64,000 bases of DNA, taken from the NCBI GenBank assembly GCA_947501685.1, contig CANMWQ010000004.1:248001-312000 (forward strand), given 5' to 3'. The notes under the pieces were generated by a model, which searched no databases, had not been told where the DNA came from, and worked only from the letters and a program-made list of their open reading frames with translations. Each line of letters opens with the position of its first letter. Positions within the stretch are counted from its first letter, which is position 1. Origin of the DNA: an uncultured Litoreibacter sp. GTDB taxonomy: Bacteria; Pseudomonadota; Alphaproteobacteria; Rhodobacterales; Rhodobacteraceae. Position numbers and translations under genes: made by a program. This document shows, in pieces, positions 10,067 through 18,120 of this stretch.

Positions 10067-11001
10067 GCGAGGCCCCCACCCCGCAAAACCCCGGCCTGAC
10101 CAATTGGCTGCTGATCGCGACCTTGGGCGTGACATGGGGCGCGGCCTTCATGCTGGTCCGCCTGTCGCTTGACGGCTTCGGCCCTTGGAGCGTCGCGGCG
10201 GGCCGCACCCTTTTGGGTGGCGCAGTGCTGTGGGTGTTCGGTGCAGCTTTGGGTCAGGGGCTCAACACCATCCCCTCGCGGCGTGGTTGGGGCTTTGCAA
10301 TCGCTGTCGGCCTTGGCGCCATCGCATTGCCGTTTTCCCTGCTCAGCTGGGGGCAGCAATTCGTCCCGTCAGCCTTTGCAGGCGTGGCCATGGGCGTAGT
10401 GCCGCTTCTGGTGTTGCCCCTCGTCGCCATCTTTTCCCCCGAGGAAGGTATCGGCCCCCGCCGTGTCATCGGCCTGATCCTCGGCTTCGTCGGCCTCGCG
10501 ATCCTGCTGGGGAAGGAAGCCGTGTCTCCGTCTGGCAACACGCTCGAGGGCGCGGGCCGCATCGCCTGCCTGTGCGCCGCCGCCTGCTACGCCTGCGGGT
10601 CGGTGACAACGCGGCGCGCGCCTAAAATGCCGCCACTGGCCTTCGCCACCGCCTGTCTGCTGGTGGCCGCCTGCGTGCTGGTGCCCATCGCGCTGGTCAC
10701 CGAGGGCATCCCGACCGCGTTCCCGCCCGGCCCCACCGCCGCATTGATCCTGGCCGCCTTACTGCCCACAGCAGCCGCCACCGTGATCCGGGTGCGGGTC
10801 ATCACCACGGCGGGCAGCCTGTTCATGTCGCTGACCAGCTATCAGGTGCCCGTCTGGTCGGTCATTTTCGGCGTCGTTTTGCTAGGCGAAGCGCTGCCGC
10901 CACAGCTATTCGTGGCCCTTGGTCTGATCCTGCTGGGCATCGGCGTCAGCCAGTCACGCGCCATAGCAGCGATGCTGGCCGACCTGAGGCAGCCGCGCTA
11001 A
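10063..11001 (+). CDS. EamA/DMT family transporter, coupled paralogue
   Basis: Second DMT permease of 312 residues, starting inside the stop codon of the first. It is a clear paralogue: both share the opening GL-NWL / GLTNWLL, the TWGAAF / IWGASF motif in TM1, [18 protein letters not shown] in the middle, and the [13 protein letters not shown] segment near the end. About ten membrane segments are visible. The tandem arrangement with strict coupling suggests duplication with retained coexpression. Its last 4 bp overlap the 3' end of convergent glmM. Confidence 0.88.
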   Translation: MSEAPTPQNPGLTNWLLIATLGVTWGAAFMLVRLSLDGFGPWSVAAGRTLLGGAVLWVFGAALGQGLNTIPSRRGWGFAIAVGLGAIALPFSLLSWGQQFVPSAFAGVAMGVVPLLVLPLVAIFSPEEGIGPRRVIGLILGFVGLAILLGKEAVSPSGNTLEGAGRIACLCAAACYACGSVTTRRAPKMPPLAFATACLLVAACVLVPIALVTEGIPTAFPPGPTAALILAALLPTAAATVIRVRVITTAGSLFMSLTSYQVPVWSVIFGVVLLGEALPPQLFVALGLILLGIGVSQSRAIAAMLADLRQPR

Positions 11002-12338
11002 ACCGCCGCTTCAACCGCGTCGACCACCGATTTCACAACCCGTTTGAGCTGCGCGTCATCCTCGCATTCCGCCATCACGCGGATCAGCGGCTCGGTCCCG
11101 GATTTGCGGATCAGCAAGCGGCCAGCATCACCCAAATCGGCTTCTGCGGCAGCAATGGCTTGCTTGACAGCCTCGTCGTTCAGCGGCTGTTTGCCCGCCC
11201 CGAAGCGCACGTTTTGCAGCATCTGGGGCACTGGCTCAAATTGCTGCACCAGCACGGAGGCCGGTTGCCCCGTTTGCACCATCTCCGCCAGAAATTGTAG
11301 GCCTGCCAGCAACCCGTCGCCGGTGGTCGCGTGATCCGTCATGACGATATGGCCCGATTGCTCGCCGCCCAGATTAAAGCCACCCTCCCGCATCGCGGAG
11401 ACCACATGCCGGTCGCCAACGGCGGTGCGTTCCAGCCGCAACCCTTGCGTCGCAAGATGACGCTCAAGGCCAAGATTCGACATCACCGTTGCCACCAGCG
11501 TGTCGCCCTTCAGACGGCCACTTGCAGACCAGCGGCTGGCCAAAAGCGCCATCAACTGATCGCCATCCGCCACTTTGCCGGTCTCATCCAGCACCATCAC
11601 CCTGTCGGCGTCGCCATCAAGGCAAATGCCCACATGCGCGCCGTGATCAAGGATCGTCTCAGCGGCCAACGCCGTGTCGGTGGAGCCGCATTGCTCGTTG
11701 ATATTAAACCCATTTGGCGACACCCCGATCGCCACAACCTCCGCGCCAAGCTCATAAAGTACTTCGGGCGCAGCCTTATACGCGGCCCCGTTGGCGCAAT
11801 CGATCACCACTTTCAGCCCGTCGAGCCGCAGCCCTTGCGGGAAGGTCGCCTTGACCCGCTCCACATAGCGCCCGCGCGCGTCGTCAATCCGCTTGGCACG
11901 CCCGATATTTTGCGGCTGCGCAGGCAGGATTTCACCCTCAAGCAACTGCTCGATCTCGCGCTCTGCTGTGTCCGACAGCTTGAACCCGTCCGGCCCAAAA
12001 AACTTGATCCCGTTGTCGTAATGCGGGTTATGCGAGGCGGAAATCATCACGCCCAAATCGGCCCGCATAGAGCGCGTCAGCAAGCCCACAGCAGGCGTGG
12101 GCATCGGCCCTACCAGAAACACATTCATTCCCGTCGAGGTCAGCCCCGCCGTCAGAGCATTCTCCAGCATATAGCCGGAGCGCCGCGTGTCCTTGCCGAT
12201 CACCACCCGGTGGTCATTTCCGTCTTGGCGAAAATACCGACCCGCCGCAGCACCCAGCTTCAACGCATGCTCAGCCGTCATCGGGAAGGTGTTCGCCCGC
12301 CCCCGCACGCCGTCTGTCCCAAAAATCTTGCGTGCCAT
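10998..12338 (-). CDS. glmM: Phosphoglucosamine mutase
   Basis: Interconverts glucosamine-6-phosphate and glucosamine-1-phosphate on the way to UDP-GlcNAc for peptidoglycan and LPS. It has 446 residues starting [13 protein letters not shown], the family signature. The phosphoserine loop is [17 protein letters not shown] (about 100-115), the metal loop is DGDADR (near 243), and the sugar-binding GGEQSGH and the phosphate-binding [14 protein letters not shown] follow. The ATG at 12338 is chosen because the protein then begins exactly at the conserved N-terminus; the open frame continues 13 codons upstream into folP. It lies 5 bp after folP and is probably cotranscribed with folB-folP. Confidence 0.97.
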   Translation of the reverse strand: MARKIFGTDGVRGRANTFPMTAEHALKLGAAAGRYFRQDGNDHRVVIGKDTRRSGYMLENALTAGLTSTGMNVFLVGPMPTPAVGLLTRSMRADLGVMISASHNPHYDNGIKFFGPDGFKLSDTAEREIEQLLEGEILPAQPQNIGRAKRIDDARGRYVERVKATFPQGLRLDGLKVVIDCANGAAYKAAPEVLYELGAEVVAIGVSPNGFNINEQCGSTDTALAAETILDHGAHVGICLDGDADRVMVLDETGKVADGDQLMALLASRWSASGRLKGDTLVATVMSNLGLERHLATQGLRLERTAVGDRHVVSAMREGGFNLGGEQSGHIVMTDHATTGDGLLAGLQFLAEMVQTGQPASVLVQQFEPVPQMLQNVRFGAGKQPLNDEAVKQAIAAAEADLGDAGRLLIRKSGTEPLIRVMAECEDDAQLKRVVKSVVDAVEAAV

Positions 12339-12343
12339 TTTGA

Positions 12344-13363
12344 CTAGTCCTGCTCTTTGTTCAGCATCGCCTCCCACAGCGCAAAGGCCTGGGCGTGGGG
12401 CTCTATATCATGAGCACGGATGATCTGAACAGCCTGCGACAACCCATTAAGCGCCACAGTCACGGAGCCCGCCGCGCGCGTGGCCGGATCGGGCGCATTT
12501 CCAATCGTGCCGATAAATCTTTTGCGCGACACGCCCAGCAGCACCGGGCATCCCAGCCCGTGAAACAAGCTTAGCCCGCTGATCAGCGCAAGGTTGTGCT
12601 CCGCCGTCTTCCCAAAGCCGATGCCGGGGTCAATGATCAGCTGATCGCGGCTCAGACCAGCCTCCAGCGCCATAGAGACCCGCTCCGCCAGATAGTCATA
12701 CACATCCAACAGCACGTGATCATAACGCGGGTCCTTTTGCATGCTGCGCGGGTCCCCCTGCGCGTGCATCAGACAGATCGGAGCACCAGATTTCTTTGCA
12801 ACATCAATCATCTGCGCATCGAAGCTCAACGCGGAGACATCGTTCAACATATTTGCCCCTGCCGCCAGAGCCCCGACGGCCACCGCCGCTTTGCGGGTAT
12901 CAATGGAGATCGGGAGGGCGATCCCCGCCTCCCGCAACGCGGAGATAATTGGGGCGGTGCGCGCCAGCTCTTCCTCAGCGGGAACCAGTTCCGCGCCGGG
13001 CCGGGTGGACTCGCCGCCCACATCCAGCAGGTCCGCCCCGTGCGCCACCATCTCGCGCGCATGCGCGCAGGCCGCCGGACCCGTGTCGAACTTGCCCCCA
13101 TCCGAAAAGCTGTCCGGTGTGGTGTTGAGCACCCCCATCAAGACAGGACGCTCAAAGCTCAACCCCGCCGGGGCCGCGCGCTTGGCGCACAGCCTGTCCC
13201 GCATCTCCTCCGGGAGCACCGACGCAGGCAAAATCTGCGACGCCTCCCCGCGACGCAAGACCTCGACCCGGTCAAACCAGATCCGCGCATGCCCCGCCAA
13301 GGGCAACGCCCCCTCCGGGCGCGCGGCATCAGTCTGGGCGAGAGGTCGGTAGTAGGAGGTCAT
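12344..13363 (-). CDS. folP: Dihydropteroate synthase
   Basis: Condenses 6-hydroxymethyl-dihydropterin pyrophosphate with p-aminobenzoate in folate synthesis. Of its 339 residues, the TIM-barrel domain covers about 75-335. Signature loops are [17 protein letters not shown] and [11 protein letters not shown], the SIDTRKA segment, [11 protein letters not shown] and the [10 protein letters not shown] loop near the end. An extra roughly 70-residue N-terminal stretch precedes the barrel, which is common in alphaproteobacterial FolP. It follows folB after 10 bp and precedes glmM by 5 bp, an order (folB-folP-glmM) that links folate and cell-wall precursor genes. Confidence 0.97.
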   Translation of the reverse strand: MTSYYRPLAQTDAARPEGALPLAGHARIWFDRVEVLRRGEASQILPASVLPEEMRDRLCAKRAAPAGLSFERPVLMGVLNTTPDSFSDGGKFDTGPAACAHAREMVAHGADLLDVGGESTRPGAELVPAEEELARTAPIISALREAGIALPISIDTRKAAVAVGALAAGANMLNDVSALSFDAQMIDVAKKSGAPICLMHAQGDPRSMQKDPRYDHVLLDVYDYLAERVSMALEAGLSRDQLIIDPGIGFGKTAEHNLALISGLSLFHGLGCPVLLGVSRKRFIGTIGNAPDPATRAAGSVTVALNGLSQAVQIIRAHDIEPHAQAFALWEAMLNKEQD

Positions 13364-13373
13364 GGAAGCCCCG

Positions 13374-14234
13374 TCACATCGCAGCGGAGCTGGACCATAT
13401 CAGCATGTCGCGCGCCGAAAACTCCTGCGCAAACCACCGGGCCAGAGCCTCTGCATCAATGCCCGCAAGGTCAGGCTTGTCGGTCGCGTCCAAAACAATC
13501 TTCGAGGGGGCCCAAACGCTGATCTGCCCCTGTCTCATGGCCCATTCCAGCTCCGTTCTGGTGCTGACCACGACGCAGCGCGGGTCACGGGCGGCGAGCA
13601 CCCAAGCCTGTTGCTCAAGCGCCAAAAGATCAATGCGGCGCTGGGCGGCCGGGTGGGCTGCCTGAAGCCGCTCCGCCGCGCTTTGGCCCACACAAAGGAT
13701 CACCGGCGCGCCCGCGTCGGACAATTGATCCAGCCTCTCCGACAGATCCGGCCCCGCTACCGCGGCGGCGTCAAGATAGACCACGACAGGATGGAGAAGC
13801 TCCGGCTCTGCAATCTCGACCGCCTCGCGGTCGCGCACGATCTCGACCCCCAATGCGCCGGGGCCACGGTCCAGTTTCTCGATCCGCACAAACACCCGCC
13901 CGGCACGCGGGTCGGCCAGAATGCCTTCAGCCACCCGCTCTGCAAGGGTTTCCAGCAGGTTCAGCCGTTCAGCCGCCAGTTCGCGGTCAATCGCGTCTGT
14001 AATCGTGTCATAGCTCAGGATGCGGTCCACATCATCGTCCAACCCGTCCGGCAGGCGGACCTCCACGACCACGTTGAAACAAATGCGCTGGGTGGTCCCC
14101 CGCTCAGCCTGAAACGCGCCGATCTCCACCTCGCGGATATGATCGCGCAAAGAAATGCGGTCGCGCAGCTCGTCGCTGGTCGCCGCTGCGCGCTCGGACG
14201 GGTGAGCAAAGGCCAATTTGATTTCAGAACTCAT
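13374..14234 (-). CDS. folB: Dihydroneopterin aldolase with C-terminal extra domain
   Basis: Folate-pathway aldolase that releases glycolaldehyde from dihydroneopterin. The N-terminal half (about 25-140) is the FolB domain: VEIGAFQAERGTTQRI contains the substrate-binding Glu, LNLLETLAERVAEGIL the conserved helix, and VRIEKLDRGPGALG the catalytic Lys. Standard FolB has about 120 residues; this protein has 286. The remaining stretch (about 145-286) is alpha/beta in pattern (VVVYLDAAAVAGPDLSERL, APVILCVGQSAAERL), vaguely like a degenerate HAD or Rossmann unit, and I do not recognise it. Longer FolB forms of this kind are familiar from Rhodobacteraceae. It is the first gene of the folB-folP-glmM run. 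Confidence 0.85.
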   Translation of the reverse strand: MSSEIKLAFAHPSERAAATSDELRDRISLRDHIREVEIGAFQAERGTTQRICFNVVVEVRLPDGLDDDVDRILSYDTITDAIDRELAAERLNLLETLAERVAEGILADPRAGRVFVRIEKLDRGPGALGVEIVRDREAVEIAEPELLHPVVVYLDAAAVAGPDLSERLDQLSDAGAPVILCVGQSAAERLQAAHPAAQRRIDLLALEQQAWVLAARDPRCVVVSTRTELEWAMRQGQISVWAPSKIVLDATDKPDLAGIDAEALARWFAQEFSARDMLIWSSSAAM

Positions 14235-14333
14235 CAGACGCGTCTTTCACAACTTCAAACGCCGTCTGAATACCAGCCCGCCCCCCCACTGTCGCGGAGA
14301 AACCCGAACCCCTACAGCCGAAAAGCGAACGGA

Positions 14334-15038
14334 TCAGCTGGGTTTGTAAAAGAGATGCACACCGAGCCGGGTCGTGCGCTGAAAGGAGCGCGCCCAGCGC
14401 GGGTTCACAGCCGTGGTGTGATAGAACAACGCGCCACCCGACAGGTTGCGCGGCGCACCGTCAAGCATCATGCGGGCCACTTTGCCGACGCGCTTATAGG
14501 CACCCGGCTCGTTGACATTCTCAGGGAGGCCATCACACGTATAGCTGAATTGGCAGGCGTGTTTGCGGCCCGTACCCTGGCGGATCACGCCGCAAACCGT
14601 ATTGGGGAAGCGCTTCGATTCAACACGGTTCAAGATGACCTCGGCCACCGCAATCTGTCCCTTAAGAGACTCGCCGCGCGCCTCGAAATAAAGCGCTTCA
14701 GCGAGGCATTGCCACGCCGCTCCGCCGGAGGCCGTGGGCCGCGCATTCAATTCATCCATGCTATAGGTCAGCTGACCTGCCCCGGCGGACGCTTGTCCCT
14801 CTACCTTCTTGGAAATCAAAGCTGCGCGATCACTGCGCAGCTGCCCTTTGCGGGAGTTGTCCGTTCGGATCATCTTCAGAAAGCTGTCGCTGATCACGCC
14901 GTCGCGGAGCACCTCAAAATTCGGATTGCCAGAGGTCGTACCGGCACCGCGGATGCTCTCTTCGGCTTGCCCCATGACAGGCGAAAGAGCAAGGGCGCCA
15001 GCCAGGCTGGCGCGCATCAACACAGTCTTAACACTCAT
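14334..15038 (-). CDS. Secreted SleB-like cell wall hydrolase
   Basis: Exported protein of 234 residues with a signal peptide (MSVKTVLMRASLAGALALSP, cut near GQAEE) and a C-terminal Hydrolase_2 / SleB domain (about 115-234). The domain shows LAEALYFEARGES, with the catalytic Glu of this lytic transglycosylase or amidase-like fold, then AEVILNRVESKRFPNTVCGV, CQFSYTCDG and the closing RLGVHLFYKP. SleB proteins cut cortex peptidoglycan in spores; in non-sporulating alphaproteobacteria homologues are thought to remodel peptidoglycan. The open frame extends 43 codons upstream, but only ATG 15038 gives a signal peptide and has a purine-rich leader (GGTGGGAAGAAG). Confidence 0.86.
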   Translation of the reverse strand: MSVKTVLMRASLAGALALSPVMGQAEESIRGAGTTSGNPNFEVLRDGVISDSFLKMIRTDNSRKGQLRSDRAALISKKVEGQASAGAGQLTYSMDELNARPTASGGAAWQCLAEALYFEARGESLKGQIAVAEVILNRVESKRFPNTVCGVIRQGTGRKHACQFSYTCDGLPENVNEPGAYKRVGKVARMMLDGAPRNLSGGALFYHTTAVNPRWARSFQRTTRLGVHLFYKPS

Positions 15039-15224
15039 GAACTTCTTCCCACCTTTTGCACTGCCGGCCCACACCAGCGATGCGCTGCCCCCCACGGGTG
15101 CGCAATCTGTCTTACATTCTTTTCCGGATATAGAAGTTCTGGAAGTGAGCGTCCACCGGACCAGCAAAACCCCGCCTATTAGGTTTTGAAGTTCCTTGTT
15201 TTCAAGGACCTACCAAGAGCGCCC

Positions 15225-17801
15225 CTATTCAGGGACAAACGAAGGCTCTTCGGGAAAGTCCAGCCCGGTATCCACAGGCCGCGGTTCGCGAATCGCAAGA
15301 TGCGCGGCCGCTAGCCGGGCAACTGGAACTCGGTAAGGTGAACACGACACGTAATCGAGGCCCAGATCACGGCAAAACGCGATGCTTTCAGGGTCGCCAC
15401 CATGCTCCCCACACACCGACAGAACCACCTTTGAGCGCACATTACGGCCCCGCTCGCTGGCCAGAGCAAGCAGCTCCCCGACCCCGTCGCGATCCAGCGC
15501 ATGAAACGGGTCCTCAGGAAAGACGCCCTTCTTCACATAATCCGACATAAACCGGCCCGCATCGTCGCGCGACAGCCCATAGGTCATCTGCGTCAGGTCA
15601 TTGGTCCCAAAGCTCAGAAAGCTCGCATGTGTCGCGATATCGCCTGCCCGCAAGGCCGCGCGCGGCGTCTCCACCATGACGCCAAGCCGATAAGAGAGCG
15701 TCTCCCCCGTCCGCGTCATCACATCCGCCGCCACCGCATCAATGCGCGACTTGACCAGCTCGACCTCCCGCTTGGCCGAAACCAACGGGATCATGATTTC
15801 CGGCACAACCTCCGGGTTATCCTTGGTGCGGGCCTGCAAAGCCGCCTCAAAAATCGCGCGCGCCTGCATGTCGTAGATCTCGGGCACGGTGATCCCCAAC
15901 CGCACGCCGCGCATACCCAGCATTGGGTTGAATTCCGTTAGAGCGTCAATGCGGACCTGCACTTCCTTGGCGCTCAACCCCATGGCCTCCGCCATCTCTT
16001 TGATGCCTTGGCGGCCAGAGGGCAGGAACTCGTGCAGCGGCGGATCAAACAGCCGCAGACAGACCGGACGATGCGCCATGATCGTGAAAATCTCAGCAAA
16101 ATCATCGCGTTGCATCGGCAAAAGCCGCGCCAAGGCGGCGGCCCTGTCTTCGCTCCCCTGCGCGAAAATCGCCTCCCGCAGGACTGTCAGACGATCCTCT
16201 GCAAAGAACATATGCTCGGTGCGGGTCAGCCCGATGCCTTCCGCCTCAAACATCCGCGCAACCGTGGCCTCCGCAGGGGTGTCGGCATTCGCGCGTACCC
16301 CAATGTCACGGTAGGCATCGGCCCAGCTGAGCAAGGTTTCCAACGGCCCGCCGATACCCGCCTCAATCAGGTCCAGCTCGCCCGCAAGCGCCTGCCCCGC
16401 CGTGCCATCGAGCGTGATGACATCGCCCGCGTGAAACACCCGGCCATCTTTAGTGGTCAAAGTCTTTGATTTTGCGTCAATTTCCAGATCAGACGCGCCC
16501 GAGACGCAAGGCAGCCCCAGGCCGCGCGCAATTACCGCCGCATGGCTGGTTTGCCCACCACGTTCCGTCAGGATGCCGCGCGCGGCATGCATGCCCCTGA
16601 TATCCTCCGGCGCGGTTTCACGCCGCACGAGGATACAGGATTCTCCCCTCGATTCAGAGGCTTGCGCGGCGGTAGCGTCAAAGACCAGCTTGCCGCTGGC
16701 CGCACCGGGGCTGGCCGCGATCCCTGTGGAAATCACGTCACGCTTGGCGCTGGGATGCACCTGCTGGTGCAGCAAATCCGAAAGTGCCTTGGGCTCAATC
16801 CGCAAAACGGCATCGGCCTGCGAGATCACCTCGTCATTTGCCAAAGCCACCGCCGTCGCCACCTGAGCCCGCGCGCTGCGCGGGGCCACGACCGCGTCCA
16901 ACAGATACAATTTCCCGCCTTCAAGCGTGAAATCAATCTGCATTTCCTCGCGCAAGCCCTTACGAGCTACGGCTCCTAACCTCTTGATCTCATTAAATAT
17001 CTCAGGTTGGCTGTCTTGCAAAGACGCGCCCCGCTCATCGCGGGTGAGATACATCGCATCCCCCTCCCCACTCAGCGCGTCACGGCCCTGAGACTGGCGC
17101 ATATAACGGCCCGTATCTTGCGGCTCGCCGGTCTCTGAATGGACGAACTGCATCACGCCAGCGCCGCTTTCGCCTTTGCCCAATCCGAAGGCCATGCGCT
17201 GCACGACGAGGCCCAGGCCTGCGTCTTCGGGGGCGCCGTTGGACATGCGCAGGAGGCGGGCGGAGGTGCCTTCCCAGGCGCGGGCCATGGATTTCAGCAC
17301 CTCGAACACTTGCGTCTCTATCTCTTGCGGGAAGGCCTCATCCATCTCCTGCTCATAGGCGTCATAGGCATTTTCTACTGTTAAATCAGGGGCATCGAAC
17401 ATGTCTTCATCCAGACGCGCCACCTCGATGGCGTAGGAGCGGATGAATTTCAGGTGCAAATCATGGGCGGCTTTGGCGCCTAAACGGGAGGCGAAGAACG
17501 CTTCATTTGCGCGATTCATGCCTATATTCAATACGGTAGAGGGGCCGCCCCAGTGCGGCTCCACGGGGGAGGAGCGCACGGAGAGCACGGGCCAGCTGCC
17601 GAAATTGTCCAAAAGCGCCTTGAGATCTGGCCGCTGGCCGGAGGCGATTTTGCGCACCAAAGGGATCGAAAGTGCGACCGTGTCGGGGACCGGCATGTCC
17701 AATCTTATCAATCTTTGCAAGCACTTAGCACGCGAACCGTGAAGCCTGCGACTGATCGAGGCCGTCTGGGTGATGCGTTCAAAATTGATCGAGTCCAACA
17801 T
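15225..17801 (-). CDS. ppdK: Pyruvate phosphate dikinase-like PEP-binding protein with eroded ATP site
   Basis: Protein of 858 residues, collinear with pyruvate,phosphate dikinase. The phospho-His domain is intact (GGQTSHAAVIARGLG, His near 420). So is the PEP/pyruvate barrel: GIGLTRTEHMFF, LRLFDPPLHEF, MVETPRAALRAG, SFGTNDLTQM and the proton-donor Cys in SVCGEHGGDP. The N-terminal ATP-grasp region is not. GGKGxNL reads GSRAKCL, the SMPGMMDT loop reads HWGGPST, and the residues matching Asp321, Glu323, Gln335 and Arg337 of Clostridium symbiosum PPDK (numbers from memory) are Gln, Asp, Asp and Val. It may not use ATP. Start ATG 17801 has AAGGTG 8 nt upstream. It lies downstream of glyS. Confidence 0.82.
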   Translation of the reverse strand: MLDSINFERITQTASISRRLHGSRAKCLQRLIRLDMPVPDTVALSIPLVRKIASGQRPDLKALLDNFGSWPVLSVRSSPVEPHWGGPSTVLNIGMNRANEAFFASRLGAKAAHDLHLKFIRSYAIEVARLDEDMFDAPDLTVENAYDAYEQEMDEAFPQEIETQVFEVLKSMARAWEGTSARLLRMSNGAPEDAGLGLVVQRMAFGLGKGESGAGVMQFVHSETGEPQDTGRYMRQSQGRDALSGEGDAMYLTRDERGASLQDSQPEIFNEIKRLGAVARKGLREEMQIDFTLEGGKLYLLDAVVAPRSARAQVATAVALANDEVISQADAVLRIEPKALSDLLHQQVHPSAKRDVISTGIAASPGAASGKLVFDATAAQASESRGESCILVRRETAPEDIRGMHAARGILTERGGQTSHAAVIARGLGLPCVSGASDLEIDAKSKTLTTKDGRVFHAGDVITLDGTAGQALAGELDLIEAGIGGPLETLLSWADAYRDIGVRANADTPAEATVARMFEAEGIGLTRTEHMFFAEDRLTVLREAIFAQGSEDRAAALARLLPMQRDDFAEIFTIMAHRPVCLRLFDPPLHEFLPSGRQGIKEMAEAMGLSAKEVQVRIDALTEFNPMLGMRGVRLGITVPEIYDMQARAIFEAALQARTKDNPEVVPEIMIPLVSAKREVELVKSRIDAVAADVMTRTGETLSYRLGVMVETPRAALRAGDIATHASFLSFGTNDLTQMTYGLSRDDAGRFMSDYVKKGVFPEDPFHALDRDGVGELLALASERGRNVRSKVVLSVCGEHGGDPESIAFCRDLGLDYVSCSPYRVPVARLAAAHLAIREPRPVDTGLDFPEEPSFVPE

Positions 17802-17826
17802 GGGGGAACACCTTATACTGCATCGC

Positions 17827-17854
17827 AGCATAGAGGCATGCCCCTGTCATTCAA
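17827..17854 (-). promoter_or_regulatory. Candidate sigma-70 promoter of the ppdK-like gene
   Basis: On the minus strand, TTGAAT, 16 bp, then TATGCT; the predicted start of transcription is about 20 bp before ATG 17801. Pattern match only. Confidence 0.4.
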
Positions 17855-17871
17855 CTGTTACATTACGGAAT

Positions 17872-17890
17872 TTGGGACACTGTGTCCCAA
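17872..17890. promoter_or_regulatory. Perfect palindrome TTGGGACAC-T-GTGTCCCAA, candidate operator
   Basis: 19-bp palindrome with 9-bp perfect arms, about 18 bp upstream of the -35 element proposed for the ppdK-like gene. It has no T-run and sits in an AT-rich leader, so an operator is more likely than a terminator. The binding protein is unknown. Confidence 0.5.
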
Positions 17891-17927
17891 TCTCGGGCGA
17901 GACGGGCTCTGACGGAATTTCGGGGCG

Positions 17928-17981
17928 TTTTGTACAAAATGGGGCAAAACTTTTCGGGCCAAAACCCAAAATGGGGCAAAA
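17928..17981. repeat. Palindrome TTTTGTACAAAA and two direct repeats AAAATGGGGCAAAA
   Basis: In the 319-bp gap between glyS and the ppdK-like gene, TTTTGTACAAAA (17928-17939) is a perfect 12-bp palindrome. The 14-mer AAAATGGGGCAAAA occurs at 17936-17949 and again at 17968-17981, 32 bp apart (about three helical turns). The rest of the gap shows a GC hairpin at 18047-18063 and no credible open frame. Direct repeats at helical spacing suggest cooperative protein binding; the function is unproven. Confidence 0.5.
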
Positions 17982-18120
17982 TATTTGGTTAACGCGCTCG
18001 GGGAGAGCGTGCGCTGTGTTGCGTGTTGGGCCCTGCCCGGCGGGGTCCCCCTTTTCAGGGGGATGACAGTCAACGGGGGCAAAGCGCTGTCATCTCCATG
18101 AAAACGGGGCCCCCGATGTA

